A DNA stretch of 14,236 nt, taken from assembly GCA_003562535.1 (NCBI GenBank), contig PWUP01000097.1, positions 1-14,236 on the forward strand. Reading direction: 5' to 3'. A model generated the notes under the pieces. It was not told the DNA's origin, made no database searches, and was given only the letters and a program-made list of their open reading frames with translations. The position numbers and the translations under genes were made by a program. This document shows positions 6,311 to 13,738 of the stretch, in pieces. The stretch comes from Gammaproteobacteria bacterium (lineage in GTDB: Bacteria; Pseudomonadota; Gammaproteobacteria; Competibacterales; Competibacteraceae). The first letter of the stretch is position 1. Every line of letters starts with the position of its first letter.

Positions 6311-8293
6311 ATGATTCCTGAACTCGGACATCTGGCTTTAGTTCTTGCTATAGCCACCTCAATTCTGCTGGTCATCTTACCCTTGGTCGGTGCCAGCCGA
6401 GGCAACCATCAACTCATGGCCACGGCCCGCCCCCTTGCTGCGGCGCAGTTTTGGCTATTAGCCGTCAGCTTTGGCTGTTTGGTGTTGGCGTTTTTGCAAA
6501 ATGATTTCTCAGTGCAACTGGTGGCTGAACATTCCAATACCCGACTGCCTTGGTATTATCAGATTACTGCGACTTGGGGCAATCATGAGGGGTCACTGCT
6601 GCTGTGGGTGTTGACGCTCGCCGGCTGGACATGGGCGGTGGCCCTGTTCAGCCAGTCTCTGCCACGCGAACTGGTGGCTCGGGTATTGGGCGTGATGGGG
6701 ATTATCAGCCTGTGTTTCCTGCTGTTTACCCAAATGACGTCCAATCCTTTTGTGCGTATTTTGCCAGTGTTTCCCTATGAGGGCCAAGATCTTAACCCGC
6801 TATTGCAAGATGTGGGCATGATTTTACACCCCCCGATGCTCTACATGGGCTATGTCGGCTTTGCTGTCGCGTTCGCCTTTGTGGTAGCCGCCCTGATCGG
6901 TGGTAAGCTGGACAGCGCTTGGGCGCGTTGGTCACGACCGTGGACGACCTCAGCCTGGTGTTTTCTCACCCTCGGCATTGCCCTGGGCAGTTGGTGGGCC
7001 TATTACGAACTCGGTTGGGGCGGCTGGTGGTTCTGGGATCCGGTGGAAAACGCCTCATTCATGCCCTGGCTATTGGGCACGGCACTGATGCATTCGCTGG
7101 CGGCGACCGAAAAGCGCTCAGTGTTTAAAGCTTGGACGATCTTATTAGCCATTGCCACCTTCTCGCTGAGTATTCTCGGCACCTTCTTGGTGCGTTCCGG
7201 GGTGCTCACCTCGGTGCATTCGTTTGCTACGGATCCGACTCGCGGCCTATTTTTATTGGTCATTATGGCTTTGCTGACGGGTAGCGCCCTACTCTTGCTG
7301 TTCCTACGGGCTTCAAGCATCCGCAGCGATGGGCGGTTTGACCCAGTGTCGCGGGAGAGTGGTTTGCTGGTGAACAATGTGCTGCTGGCCGCTGCCTGTG
7401 GCGTGGTGTTTGTCGGCACCCTGTTCCCTCTGCTTGTGGATGTCTTGGATCTCGGCAAGCTGTCGGTCGGCCCTCCGTATTTCAATGCCCTGTTTGCCCC
7501 CTTGACGTTAGCGTTAATGGCCGCACTGGGGGTGGGGCCGCTGTTGCGCTGGAAAACCGATGAACTGTACCGCTTACGGGTTCCGCTCATCATCAGTGCG
7601 GTAATCAGCATCACACTCGGCTTTGGGCTGACTTACTTCTTACTCACGCCGTTTTACTGGCTGGTGGCCTTGTCGCTCACCTTAGTGTTCTGGGTGATAT
7701 GCACCCAAATCGAGGACATTCGGGGGCGTATTCGCAATAAACACCACCGTTGGCAGGCGTTGCTGAATCTACCGCGCCACTATCAGGGCATGGTATTAGG
7801 TCATTTAGGGCTGGCGGTCACCGTCACCGGCATTGCTATGGTCAGCTTTTACGACATCGCGGAAGATGTGCGTCTGGCCGAAGATCGGAGTACTGTAGTT
7901 GCAGGGCATGAATTCCGCATGGTCGAACTCTACGATTATCAGGGCCCGAATTTCTCCGCGACTCGCGCTGTGGTTGAAGTCTATCGTGACGGTCGCCAAG
8001 TCACGGTCATGCGTCCGGAAAAACGCTTCTATTGGGCGCGGCAAATGCCGATGACCCAAGTGGCCTTATCCCCCGGATTGACCCGTGATCTGTATGTGGC
8101 CTTGGGCGAACCTCTGGACGATGGCAGTTGGGCGGTACGGGTGCAGTATAAGCCCTTTATCCGCTGGATCTGGCTGGGCTCCATCATCATGAGCATCGGT
8201 GGATTTATCGCTATCAGTGATCCACGCTATCGTCTGGCGCGGCGGCGCCGCACGGCAACGGTTACCGGAGAACAGCATGTCGCCAAAACGTAA
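6311..8293 (+). CDS. ccmF: Cytochrome c heme lyase subunit CcmF
   Basis: CcmF is the large inner-membrane subunit of the heme ligation complex, joining heme from CcmE to the CXXCH motif of apocytochromes c. The 660 residues form many membrane helices and begin with the conserved MIPELGH. The tryptophan-rich motif GGWWFWDPVEN spans about 237-247. The four histidines expected from E. coli CcmF are present: His173 in LHPPMLYMGY, His261 in ALMHS, His303 in SVHS and His498 in LGHLG; two serve an internal b heme and two the heme from CcmE. A periplasmic domain lies near residues 510-615 before the last helix. There is no clear ribosome site before 6311. The 3' end overlaps ccmG by 17 bp. Confidence 0.97.
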   Translation: MIPELGHLALVLAIATSILLVILPLVGASRGNHQLMATARPLAAAQFWLLAVSFGCLVLAFLQNDFSVQLVAEHSNTRLPWYYQITATWGNHEGSLLLWVLTLAGWTWAVALFSQSLPRELVARVLGVMGIISLCFLLFTQMTSNPFVRILPVFPYEGQDLNPLLQDVGMILHPPMLYMGYVGFAVAFAFVVAALIGGKLDSAWARWSRPWTTSAWCFLTLGIALGSWWAYYELGWGGWWFWDPVENASFMPWLLGTALMHSLAATEKRSVFKAWTILLAIATFSLSILGTFLVRSGVLTSVHSFATDPTRGLFLLVIMALLTGSALLLLFLRASSIRSDGRFDPVSRESGLLVNNVLLAAACGVVFVGTLFPLLVDVLDLGKLSVGPPYFNALFAPLTLALMAALGVGPLLRWKTDELYRLRVPLIISAVISITLGFGLTYFLLTPFYWLVALSLTLVFWVICTQIEDIRGRIRNKHHRWQALLNLPRHYQGMVLGHLGLAVTVTGIAMVSFYDIAEDVRLAEDRSTVVAGHEFRMVELYDYQGPNFSATRAVVEVYRDGRQVTVMRPEKRFYWARQMPMTQVALSPGLTRDLYVALGEPLDDGSWAVRVQYKPFIRWIWLGSIIMSIGGFIAISDPRYRLARRRRTATVTGEQHVAKT

Positions 8294-8825
8294 ACGCAGC
8301 TTGTTGTTAGGTTTGCCCTTGCTGGGCTTTCTGGTGGTATTGGTCGTACTGGGCAGTGGGCTAGGACGAGATCCCTCGCTGCTGCCTTCAGTGCTGATTG
8401 ACCGCCCCTTACCCGAATTTCAAGCCCAGCGCTTGGATGACCCTGAGCAGTGGCTCAGCCCAGCGGATCTGCACGGTGATATCGCCTTGCTGAATATCTG
8501 GGCGACTTGGTGCCCAACCTGCTACCAAGAACACACGTTTCTCAATACCTTGCGTGAACGTGACATTGCTATCTATGGAGTCAATTACAAGGATGATCGT
8601 GAGGCTGCACTCAATTGGCTAAGCCAACTCGGTGACCCCTACCGATTCAATATTGATGATCCTGAAGGCCAATTAGGCATTGAACTGGGGGTGTACGGGG
8701 CGCCGGAAACCTTCTTGTTAGATGCCCAAGGCACCATCCGCTATCGCCATGTGGGGGCATTGGACGAAACCGTCTGGGAGCGGGAATTTTTACCGCGCAT
8801 TCGTCAGTTGGAGCCGCAAAGCTAA
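8277..8825 (+). CDS. ccmG: Thiol:disulfide interchange protein CcmG (DsbE)
   Basis: CcmG is a membrane-tethered periplasmic thioredoxin-like protein that, with CcmH, keeps apocytochrome cysteines reduced. The 182-residue product has one N-terminal membrane anchor at about 8-28 and the redox motif WCPTC with Cys79 and Cys82. The family insert and cis-proline region GVYGAPETFL (138-147) is also present. I chose the ATG at 8277 because CGGAG lies just upstream and it puts the basic residues before the anchor; the frame is open further upstream within ccmF. The gene overlaps ccmF by 17 bp and its TAA shares one base with the ccmH ATG. Confidence 0.96.
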   Translation: MSPKRKRSLLLGLPLLGFLVVLVVLGSGLGRDPSLLPSVLIDRPLPEFQAQRLDDPEQWLSPADLHGDIALLNIWATWCPTCYQEHTFLNTLRERDIAIYGVNYKDDREAALNWLSQLGDPYRFNIDDPEGQLGIELGVYGAPETFLLDAQGTIRYRHVGALDETVWEREFLPRIRQLEPQS

Positions 8826-9289
8826 TGCGTTGGATTGGCCTATTAGGACTGTTAAGCCTGCTGGCTTTGCCCGTGCAGGCCGCCATCGATCCCTTTGAGT
8901 TCGATCACCCTGAGCAGCGGATACGCTATCATGCCTTGATTGACGAGCTGCGCTGCCCGACCTGTCAGAACCAAAATATTGCGGAATCCAATGCCGCATT
9001 AGCAAATGACTTGCGCCAACGGGTTTATACCATGATCATGGACAATCACCCAGATAGCGAGATCCGCAACTTTTTGGTGCAGCGCTATGGGGATTTCATT
9101 ACCTATCGGCCACCGGTTAAACCCTTGACCTGGTTGCTGTGGTTTGGTCCGTTCGTTGCTTTACTGATCGCGGCGATTGCTTTGGCTCTCTGGATTCGGC
9201 AACGCAATGCCCAGCCGCCTGCGCAAATCGAGGAGACCGATCGAGAGCGCCTGAAGCGGATACTGGCAAAACATTCTGGAGATTTGTAA
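8825..9289 (+). CDS. ccmH: Cytochrome c maturation protein CcmH
   Basis: CcmH is a periplasmic, membrane-anchored thiol-redox component of the heme ligation complex that forms mixed disulfides with apocytochrome c. The 154-residue product has a signal peptide (about 1-20), the motif LRCPTCQNQNI with Cys44 and Cys47, and a membrane helix at about 101-124 followed by a short charged tail. This is the short form; the TPR part fused to CcmH in E. coli is a separate gene here, ccmI. Start and stop codons overlap neighbours in TAATG on both sides, so translation is likely coupled. Confidence 0.96.
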   Translation: MRWIGLLGLLSLLALPVQAAIDPFEFDHPEQRIRYHALIDELRCPTCQNQNIAESNAALANDLRQRVYTMIMDNHPDSEIRNFLVQRYGDFITYRPPVKPLTWLLWFGPFVALLIAAIALALWIRQRNAQPPAQIEETDRERLKRILAKHSGDL

Positions 9290-10557
9290 TGACTGTATTC
9301 TGGGTGCTGGGCATAAGCTTAGCGCTGTTGGTGCTGCTGGCAACCGTTTTGCCCTTGTGGACACGCCGTGATCACCATAATCGTTTGTCACAAGAGGCCG
9401 TCAATACCCGCATCTTTCGGGAACGCTTGCAGGAGTTAGATACCGAGCGCGCTGAAGGGCACATTGATGAGCGCCAGTATGAGCAATTGCGCATGGAATT
9501 AGAGCGTACTTTGCTTGACGATATTGCCGAGGGGGAAGCATCGGCTCAGGCCAGTGGCGGTCGTTGGTGGGCCAGTGCGCTCACTCTCGTTATTCTCTGT
9601 GGCGCTTTAGTGTATTACTATCAAACCGCTTATCGTGGCGACACCGATGCCTGGATGCAAACCCAAGCTGAGTGGGCACCCGTGGTGGACTATGCCATCC
9701 GCCAACCTCACAATGATTTACCAGAGATCGCTTATACGAATCTGCTGGATTTCACTCGGGTGTTGCAATTGCGGGCGCTGCGTGAGGGCATGCGAGAACC
9801 GGATTCGCTGTTTCTATTGGGCACCAGCTTTATGCAACTCAACGCCTATGAAACGGCACAGATTATTCTGGAACAGGCGCAGCAATATGCCCCTGATCGC
9901 GTCGATATTCTGCTCGCCCGAGCACAAGCCAGTATTATGGACAATAACGGTCGGCTCACTGACACCAGCCGCCACCAGTTGGAAGTGGTGCTACAACGCC
10001 GTCCTGAACATCGGGGCGCGTTGATGTTACTAGGGTTTGCAGCCTATAACAGCGGTGAATACGCCCGTGCGGCTCAGGCTTGGCGGCAGCTCTACGACCA
10101 AGTCCCTGCGGACAGCGAGGTCGCCGAGCTCATCGCTAATAATATCGCTCAAGCTGAAAGCATGCTGGAACGCAGTACCTCTGAGCCAGACGATTCAGCT
10201 AATGCCGCCGCAAGCATTAATGTGACGGTGGATTTAGCCCCAGAGCTGTATGAACGCATTACGCCTGAAGACACGCTGTTCATTTTCGCTCGTCCAGCAT
10301 CGGGGCCGCTTATGCCCTTGGCCGCAGTGCAACACTCCGCTAGCGAATTTCCAGTTTCTGTGGTGTTAAATGATGGTCAAGCGGTTTTGCCAGATCTAAA
10401 ACTGTCTGATTTCTCGGATGTTGTGGTCAGCGCCCGTATTTCCCGCTCTGGACAAGCGACAGCCAGTGCCGGTGATTTAGAGGGTAATAGCGACCCGCTC
10501 GATACCCGCAATGGTCCATTATCCGTGCAAATCACTGTAGATCAGATTGTGCAGTGA
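9289..10557 (+). CDS. ccmI: Apocytochrome c chaperone CcmI (CycH-like, TPR)
   Basis: CcmI binds the C-terminal helix of apocytochrome c and brings it to the CcmF/CcmH ligation complex. The 422-residue product has a first membrane helix at 4-24, then a cytoplasmic charged segment (about 25-90) with the family pattern of an FRERLQELD helix and EQLRMELERTLL. A second helix lies at 93-111. The periplasmic part has TPR-like repeats from about 150 to 300, including LFLLGTSFMQLNAYETA and ALMLLGFAAYNSGEYARAA. A beta-rich C-terminal domain with LFIFARPASGP follows. The frame is open upstream in the ccmH region, but the ATG at 9289 in TAATG has a GGAG seven bases before it and gives the normal N-terminus. 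The TGA stop overlaps the ccmA GTG by four bases. Confidence 0.93.
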   Translation: MTVFWVLGISLALLVLLATVLPLWTRRDHHNRLSQEAVNTRIFRERLQELDTERAEGHIDERQYEQLRMELERTLLDDIAEGEASAQASGGRWWASALTLVILCGALVYYYQTAYRGDTDAWMQTQAEWAPVVDYAIRQPHNDLPEIAYTNLLDFTRVLQLRALREGMREPDSLFLLGTSFMQLNAYETAQIILEQAQQYAPDRVDILLARAQASIMDNNGRLTDTSRHQLEVVLQRRPEHRGALMLLGFAAYNSGEYARAAQAWRQLYDQVPADSEVAELIANNIAQAESMLERSTSEPDDSANAAASINVTVDLAPELYERITPEDTLFIFARPASGPLMPLAAVQHSASEFPVSVVLNDGQAVLPDLKLSDFSDVVVSARISRSGQATASAGDLEGNSDPLDTRNGPLSVQITVDQIVQ

Positions 10558-11168
10558 CGGCTGCCCCTTTACTGCTTGGCACGCAGCTTACCTGCGTCCG
10601 TGAACGCCGCCGTTTATTCCGGCATTTGGATGTCGAACTCGATGTCGGCCAAGCCCTGTATTTGGAAGGCGCGAACGGCTCTGGTAAAACCAGCCTGCTA
10701 CGCATTCTCAGTGGGCTGAGTGAGCCGCGTGCCGGTACAGTATTGTGGCGCGGCGAGAATATCCGTGACTGTCGCCTCAGCTACTACACTCAGTTGTTGT
10801 ATCTGGGGCATAATCCGGCCTTGAAAAATGATTTAACAGCGTTGGAAAATCTGCAATTTTACGCTCAGCTTAGCCGCCACCACGGTGAGGCTGAGCAGGC
10901 GCTTACTCACTTAGGGCTGCGTGGCCATGAAAATCAACCGATCCGTACCCTTTCTGCAGGTCAACGCCGACGAGTGGCGTTAGCGCGGTTGTGGTTGAGT
11001 ACCGCGCAGTTGTGGTTATTAGATGAACCGTTCACTGCTTTAGATCGTACTGGTGTCCAGCATTTACAACAGCGTATGGCGGAGCATCTCGCCGCTGAGG
11101 GAGCTATTGTTATCACCTCGCATCAAGCGATTGATCTACCCAATATAACCCGCCTCAATCTATCATGA
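10554..11168 (+). CDS. ccmA: Cytochrome c biogenesis ATP-binding protein CcmA
   Basis: CcmA is the cytoplasmic ATPase of the CcmAB transporter, whose ATP hydrolysis drives release of holo-CcmE from CcmC. The 204-residue product is typical in length. It has Walker A GANGSGKTS at 39-47, the ABC signature LSAGQ at 133-137, Walker B LWLLDEP at 153-159 with Glu158, and the switch His190 in ITSH. The family segment LLYLGHNPALKNDLTALENL (81-100) is clear. The start must be GTG at 10554, overlapping the ccmI stop in GTGA, because the conserved N-terminal strand follows within eight residues and the next in-frame ATG is deep in the gene. Its place after ccmI instead of at the operon head is unusual. 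Confidence 0.95.
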   Translation: MTAAPLLLGTQLTCVRERRRLFRHLDVELDVGQALYLEGANGSGKTSLLRILSGLSEPRAGTVLWRGENIRDCRLSYYTQLLYLGHNPALKNDLTALENLQFYAQLSRHHGEAEQALTHLGLRGHENQPIRTLSAGQRRRVALARLWLSTAQLWLLDEPFTALDRTGVQHLQQRMAEHLAAEGAIVITSHQAIDLPNITRLNLS

Positions 11169-11842
11169 GCAGCCCCACTCAGGCTTTTTTCGGTTTATTA
11201 CAGCGTGAGCTGCGACTCACCATTCGCCGCCGCAATGACTGGTTGAATCCGCCCCTGTTTTTCATCCTTGTTGTCGCCTTACTGCCTTTAGGGATCGGTC
11301 CTGACCCCCAGACACTGGCCTTAATTGCGCCCGGTGTCATCTGGGTTGCGGCCTTGCTGGCGACCTTATTGTCTCTGGAACGTCTGTTTCGTGATGATTT
11401 TGATGACGGCTCCCTAGAACAACTGCTGCTCAGTCCCCATCCGCTGCCCCTGTTGGTTTTAGCCAAGTTACTCGCCCACTGGCTGGTTACCGGATTGCCC
11501 TTGGTGTTGATCTCCCCGTTGCTTGGGGTCCTGTTGCATCTGCCACTGGCAGGCATACTGGCTTTGCCGGTCAGTCTGCTGATTGGCACCCCGGCTCTAA
11601 CCTTGATTGGTGCGATCGGAGTAGCGCTGACGGTGAGTTTACGCCGTGGGGGGATTTTACTGACCTTGCTGGTACTGCCCCTGTATGTGCCAGTGCTGAT
11701 TTTCGGCACCGCCGCTGTGACTGCTCCCGCCCAAGGCTTACCTAATGCCGGACAACTGGCTTTGCTCGGCGCTTTGCTGGTGTTGGCGCTGCCGCTGGCT
11801 CCCTTAGCGATAGCAGCGGGTTTGCGGGTCAGTAGTCATTGA
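11165..11842 (+). CDS. ccmB: Heme exporter membrane protein CcmB
   Basis: CcmB is the membrane subunit that partners CcmA in the CcmABCD complex releasing heme-loaded CcmE. The 225-residue hydrophobic product has about six membrane helices, starting near residue 30. Family marks include the N-terminal RELRLTIRRRNDWLNPPLFF region (14-33), SLERLFRDDFDDGSLEQLLLS (69-89) and the basic SLRRGG turn near 158-163. The ATG overlaps the ccmA stop by four bases (ATGA). It is the last ccm gene; a 96-bp gap without a clear terminator separates it from hoxF. Confidence 0.95.
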   Translation: MSSPTQAFFGLLQRELRLTIRRRNDWLNPPLFFILVVALLPLGIGPDPQTLALIAPGVIWVAALLATLLSLERLFRDDFDDGSLEQLLLSPHPLPLLVLAKLLAHWLVTGLPLVLISPLLGVLLHLPLAGILALPVSLLIGTPALTLIGAIGVALTVSLRRGGILLTLLVLPLYVPVLIFGTAAVTAPAQGLPNAGQLALLGALLVLALPLAPLAIAAGLRVSSH

Positions 11843-11864
11843 ATTTGATTACCGGACAACTGAG

Positions 11865-11878
11865 TTGATCTAACTCAA
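11865..11878. promoter_or_regulatory. Candidate FNR/Anr-type operator upstream of hoxF
   Basis: TTGAT-CTAA-CTCAA matches nine of the ten fixed bases of the FNR consensus TTGAT-N4-ATCAA. It overlaps a perfect six-base inverted repeat, TGAGTT and AACTCA, with a 5-nt spacer (11861-11877). A second TTGAT lies exactly 20 bp upstream at 11845-11849. The centre is 67 bp before the hoxF ATG. An activating site at -41.5 would put the transcription start near 11913, where TAGCCT (11901-11906) is a poor -10. Control of hox by oxygen is an inference from this pattern. Confidence 0.42.
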
Positions 11879-11938
11879 AGTAATGAGCATCGGTGTCGCG
11901 TAGCCTATCGACTATTAGCGTCTAACCGGAAGCTTATC

Positions 11939-13738
11939 ATGCCTGATATCGCAAGGGTCGTCAGCACAGCGGCTACCCGCTATGGACATAATGCCACACA
12001 GTTGTTGCAAATTCTCATCGCTGTGCAGGACGAACTGGGCTATCTCCCCCCACCGGCGCTGACAGCCATCGCCACCACTCTGAATATTCCTCGCTCACGG
12101 GTACATGGGGTTGCCGGTTTTTATAGTTTTCTTTACACCGAACCGGTCGGCCACTACCGAATTTTATTCGCCGACAATATCACCGACCGGATGCTCGGCT
12201 CAACGGCCTTATTGGATGAATTATGCCGCAAACTCTGGGTAGAACGCGGCAAACTGTCCGAGGATGGTTTAGTCAGCATCGACACCACCTCCTGCACCGG
12301 TTTATGTGATCAAGGCCCGGCGCTGTTGGTCAATGGCCATGTGATCACCCGACTGGATCATCGACGAATTAATCGCATCGCCGAATGGGTACGTCGGCAG
12401 GTGCCGGTGGAGGAGTGGTCTGCCGAATTTTTCCATATTGATGACAATATCTGCCGCCGCGATGCTTTGCTCGGCACCCCGTTCAAACCCGGCAGCGCCC
12501 TGATTGCCGCCATGCGGCTCGGTCGTGACCAGTGGTTATTGGAAATGCACCAGTCCAAGCTGCGCGGTCGGGGTGGCGCGGGCTTTACCACCGCTGTGAA
12601 ATGGACCGGTTGCCGCGATGCCCCCGGGCAAGAAAAAGTCATCGTCTGTAATGCCGATGAGGGTGAGCCGGGGACCTTTAAAGACCGCGTATTATTGAAC
12701 AGCTTTGCCGATCAGGTCTTTGAAGGCATGACGTTGGCCTCATGGGCGACAGGGGCGCAAGAGGGTTTGGTGTATTTACGGGGTGAGTACCGCTATTTAT
12801 TACCGGCTCTCAATGCAGTACTGGAACGGCGTCGTGCGGCTGGGCTACTGGGTGAAGCCATCCTCGGCACCCCCGGATTTGATTTTGATATCCAGATCCA
12901 TCTAGGTGCGGGTTCCTATGTATGCGGTGAAGAAACTGCACTGCTGGAATCTTTGGAAGGTAAACGCGGCACGCCACGGATTCGCCCGCCCTTCCCCGTC
13001 GTGCGCGGTTATTTGGGTCGGCCCACGGTGGTTAATAATGTCGAAACCCTAGCCAAGACCTGCCTGATTGCCCTGCAAGGCGGAGCTGCCTTTGCCGCAA
13101 CGGGTACCCGCCAATCCACCGGCACCAAATTACTCTCGGTATCTGGCGATTGTGCAGCCCCCGGCATTTATGAATACCCCTTCGGGGTGAGTATTGCCAA
13201 GGTGCTGGAGGATTGCGGCGCCAGCGACACCCAAGCGGTACAGGTCGGCGGTGCCTCGGGCATGATGATGGCGAATTATGAGTTTCACCGCACTATTGCT
13301 TGTGAAGATGTGCCCTCAGCAGGGGCGTTTATGGTGTTTGATTCCAGTCGTGATCCCTTTGAAATCGCGCATAATTTTGTCGATTTCTTCGTTCATGAAA
13401 GCTGTGGTTTTTGCACGCCTTGTCGTTTGGGGACAACCTTGCTGAAAGGCTATATGGATAAAATCGCCCGTGGCTATGGTGCAAAAATGGATTTGGCCGA
13501 TATCGATTGGGTCAATCGCCTGTTAAAAAATGCCAGTCATTGTGGTTTAGGGACTACCGCACCCAATCCAGTCATGGACACCTTGGTCAAATTTCGTCCC
13601 GCTTATGAACGGCGGATGCAGTCTTTGGATTTCGAACCGGCTTTTGATCTGGATGCGGAACTGGAAACCGCACGCCGACTGACTGGCCGTGACGATCCAG
13701 CCGCTTATCTTAATGGCTCTCAGGAGGTTAGACCATGA
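11939..13738 (+). CDS. hoxF: NAD-reducing hydrogenase diaphorase subunit HoxF (NuoE-NuoF fusion)
   Basis: HoxF is the NAD(H)- and FMN-binding subunit of the soluble NAD-reducing [NiFe]-hydrogenase, passing electrons between NAD and the HoxU iron-sulfur clusters. The 599 residues fit the fused form (about 600, as in Cupriavidus necator). Residues 1-150 are NuoE-like. Residues 170-560 are NuoF-like, with the FMN motif LRGRGGAGF at 208-216, CNADEGEPGTFKDR at 237-250, the NAD region GAGSYVCGEETALLES at 323-338, and [4Fe-4S] ligands Cys489, Cys492, Cys495 and Cys535. In the NuoE-like part the second cysteine pair is present (Cys119, Cys123), but the first pair is replaced by Ala78 and Asp83. The ATG at 11939 has CGGAAG upstream. 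The stop overlaps hoxU. NAD-dependent formate dehydrogenase is less likely because its NuoE- and NuoF-like parts are usually separate. Confidence 0.9.
   Translation: MPDIARVVSTAATRYGHNATQLLQILIAVQDELGYLPPPALTAIATTLNIPRSRVHGVAGFYSFLYTEPVGHYRILFADNITDRMLGSTALLDELCRKLWVERGKLSEDGLVSIDTTSCTGLCDQGPALLVNGHVITRLDHRRINRIAEWVRRQVPVEEWSAEFFHIDDNICRRDALLGTPFKPGSALIAAMRLGRDQWLLEMHQSKLRGRGGAGFTTAVKWTGCRDAPGQEKVIVCNADEGEPGTFKDRVLLNSFADQVFEGMTLASWATGAQEGLVYLRGEYRYLLPALNAVLERRRAAGLLGEAILGTPGFDFDIQIHLGAGSYVCGEETALLESLEGKRGTPRIRPPFPVVRGYLGRPTVVNNVETLAKTCLIALQGGAAFAATGTRQSTGTKLLSVSGDCAAPGIYEYPFGVSIAKVLEDCGASDTQAVQVGGASGMMMANYEFHRTIACEDVPSAGAFMVFDSSRDPFEIAHNFVDFFVHESCGFCTPCRLGTTLLKGYMDKIARGYGAKMDLADIDWVNRLLKNASHCGLGTTAPNPVMDTLVKFRPAYERRMQSLDFEPAFDLDAELETARRLTGRDDPAAYLNGSQEVRP

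Noticed and set aside
7003..7614. A 203-codon open frame on the minus strand inside ccmF.
   Set aside because: It lies wholly antisense to conserved membrane helices and the tryptophan-rich motif of CcmF; its Ser/Arg/Pro-rich product has no recognisable domain.
11179..11709. A 176-codon minus-strand open frame opposite ccmB.
   Set aside because: It is the antisense of Leu-rich CcmB codons, rich in Ser, Arg and Lys with no motif or start signals; ccmB is unambiguous.
11861..11877. The TGAGTT/AACTCA palindrome as a ccmB terminator.
   Set aside because: The stem is only six base pairs, AT-rich and not followed by a T tract; a protein-binding site fits better.
11843..11938. A sigma-54 promoter for hoxF, as in Cupriavidus necator.
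   Set aside because: The best GG/GC pair near 11892 has a 9-bp spacer instead of 10, and the surrounding bases do not match TGGCAC-N5-TTGC.
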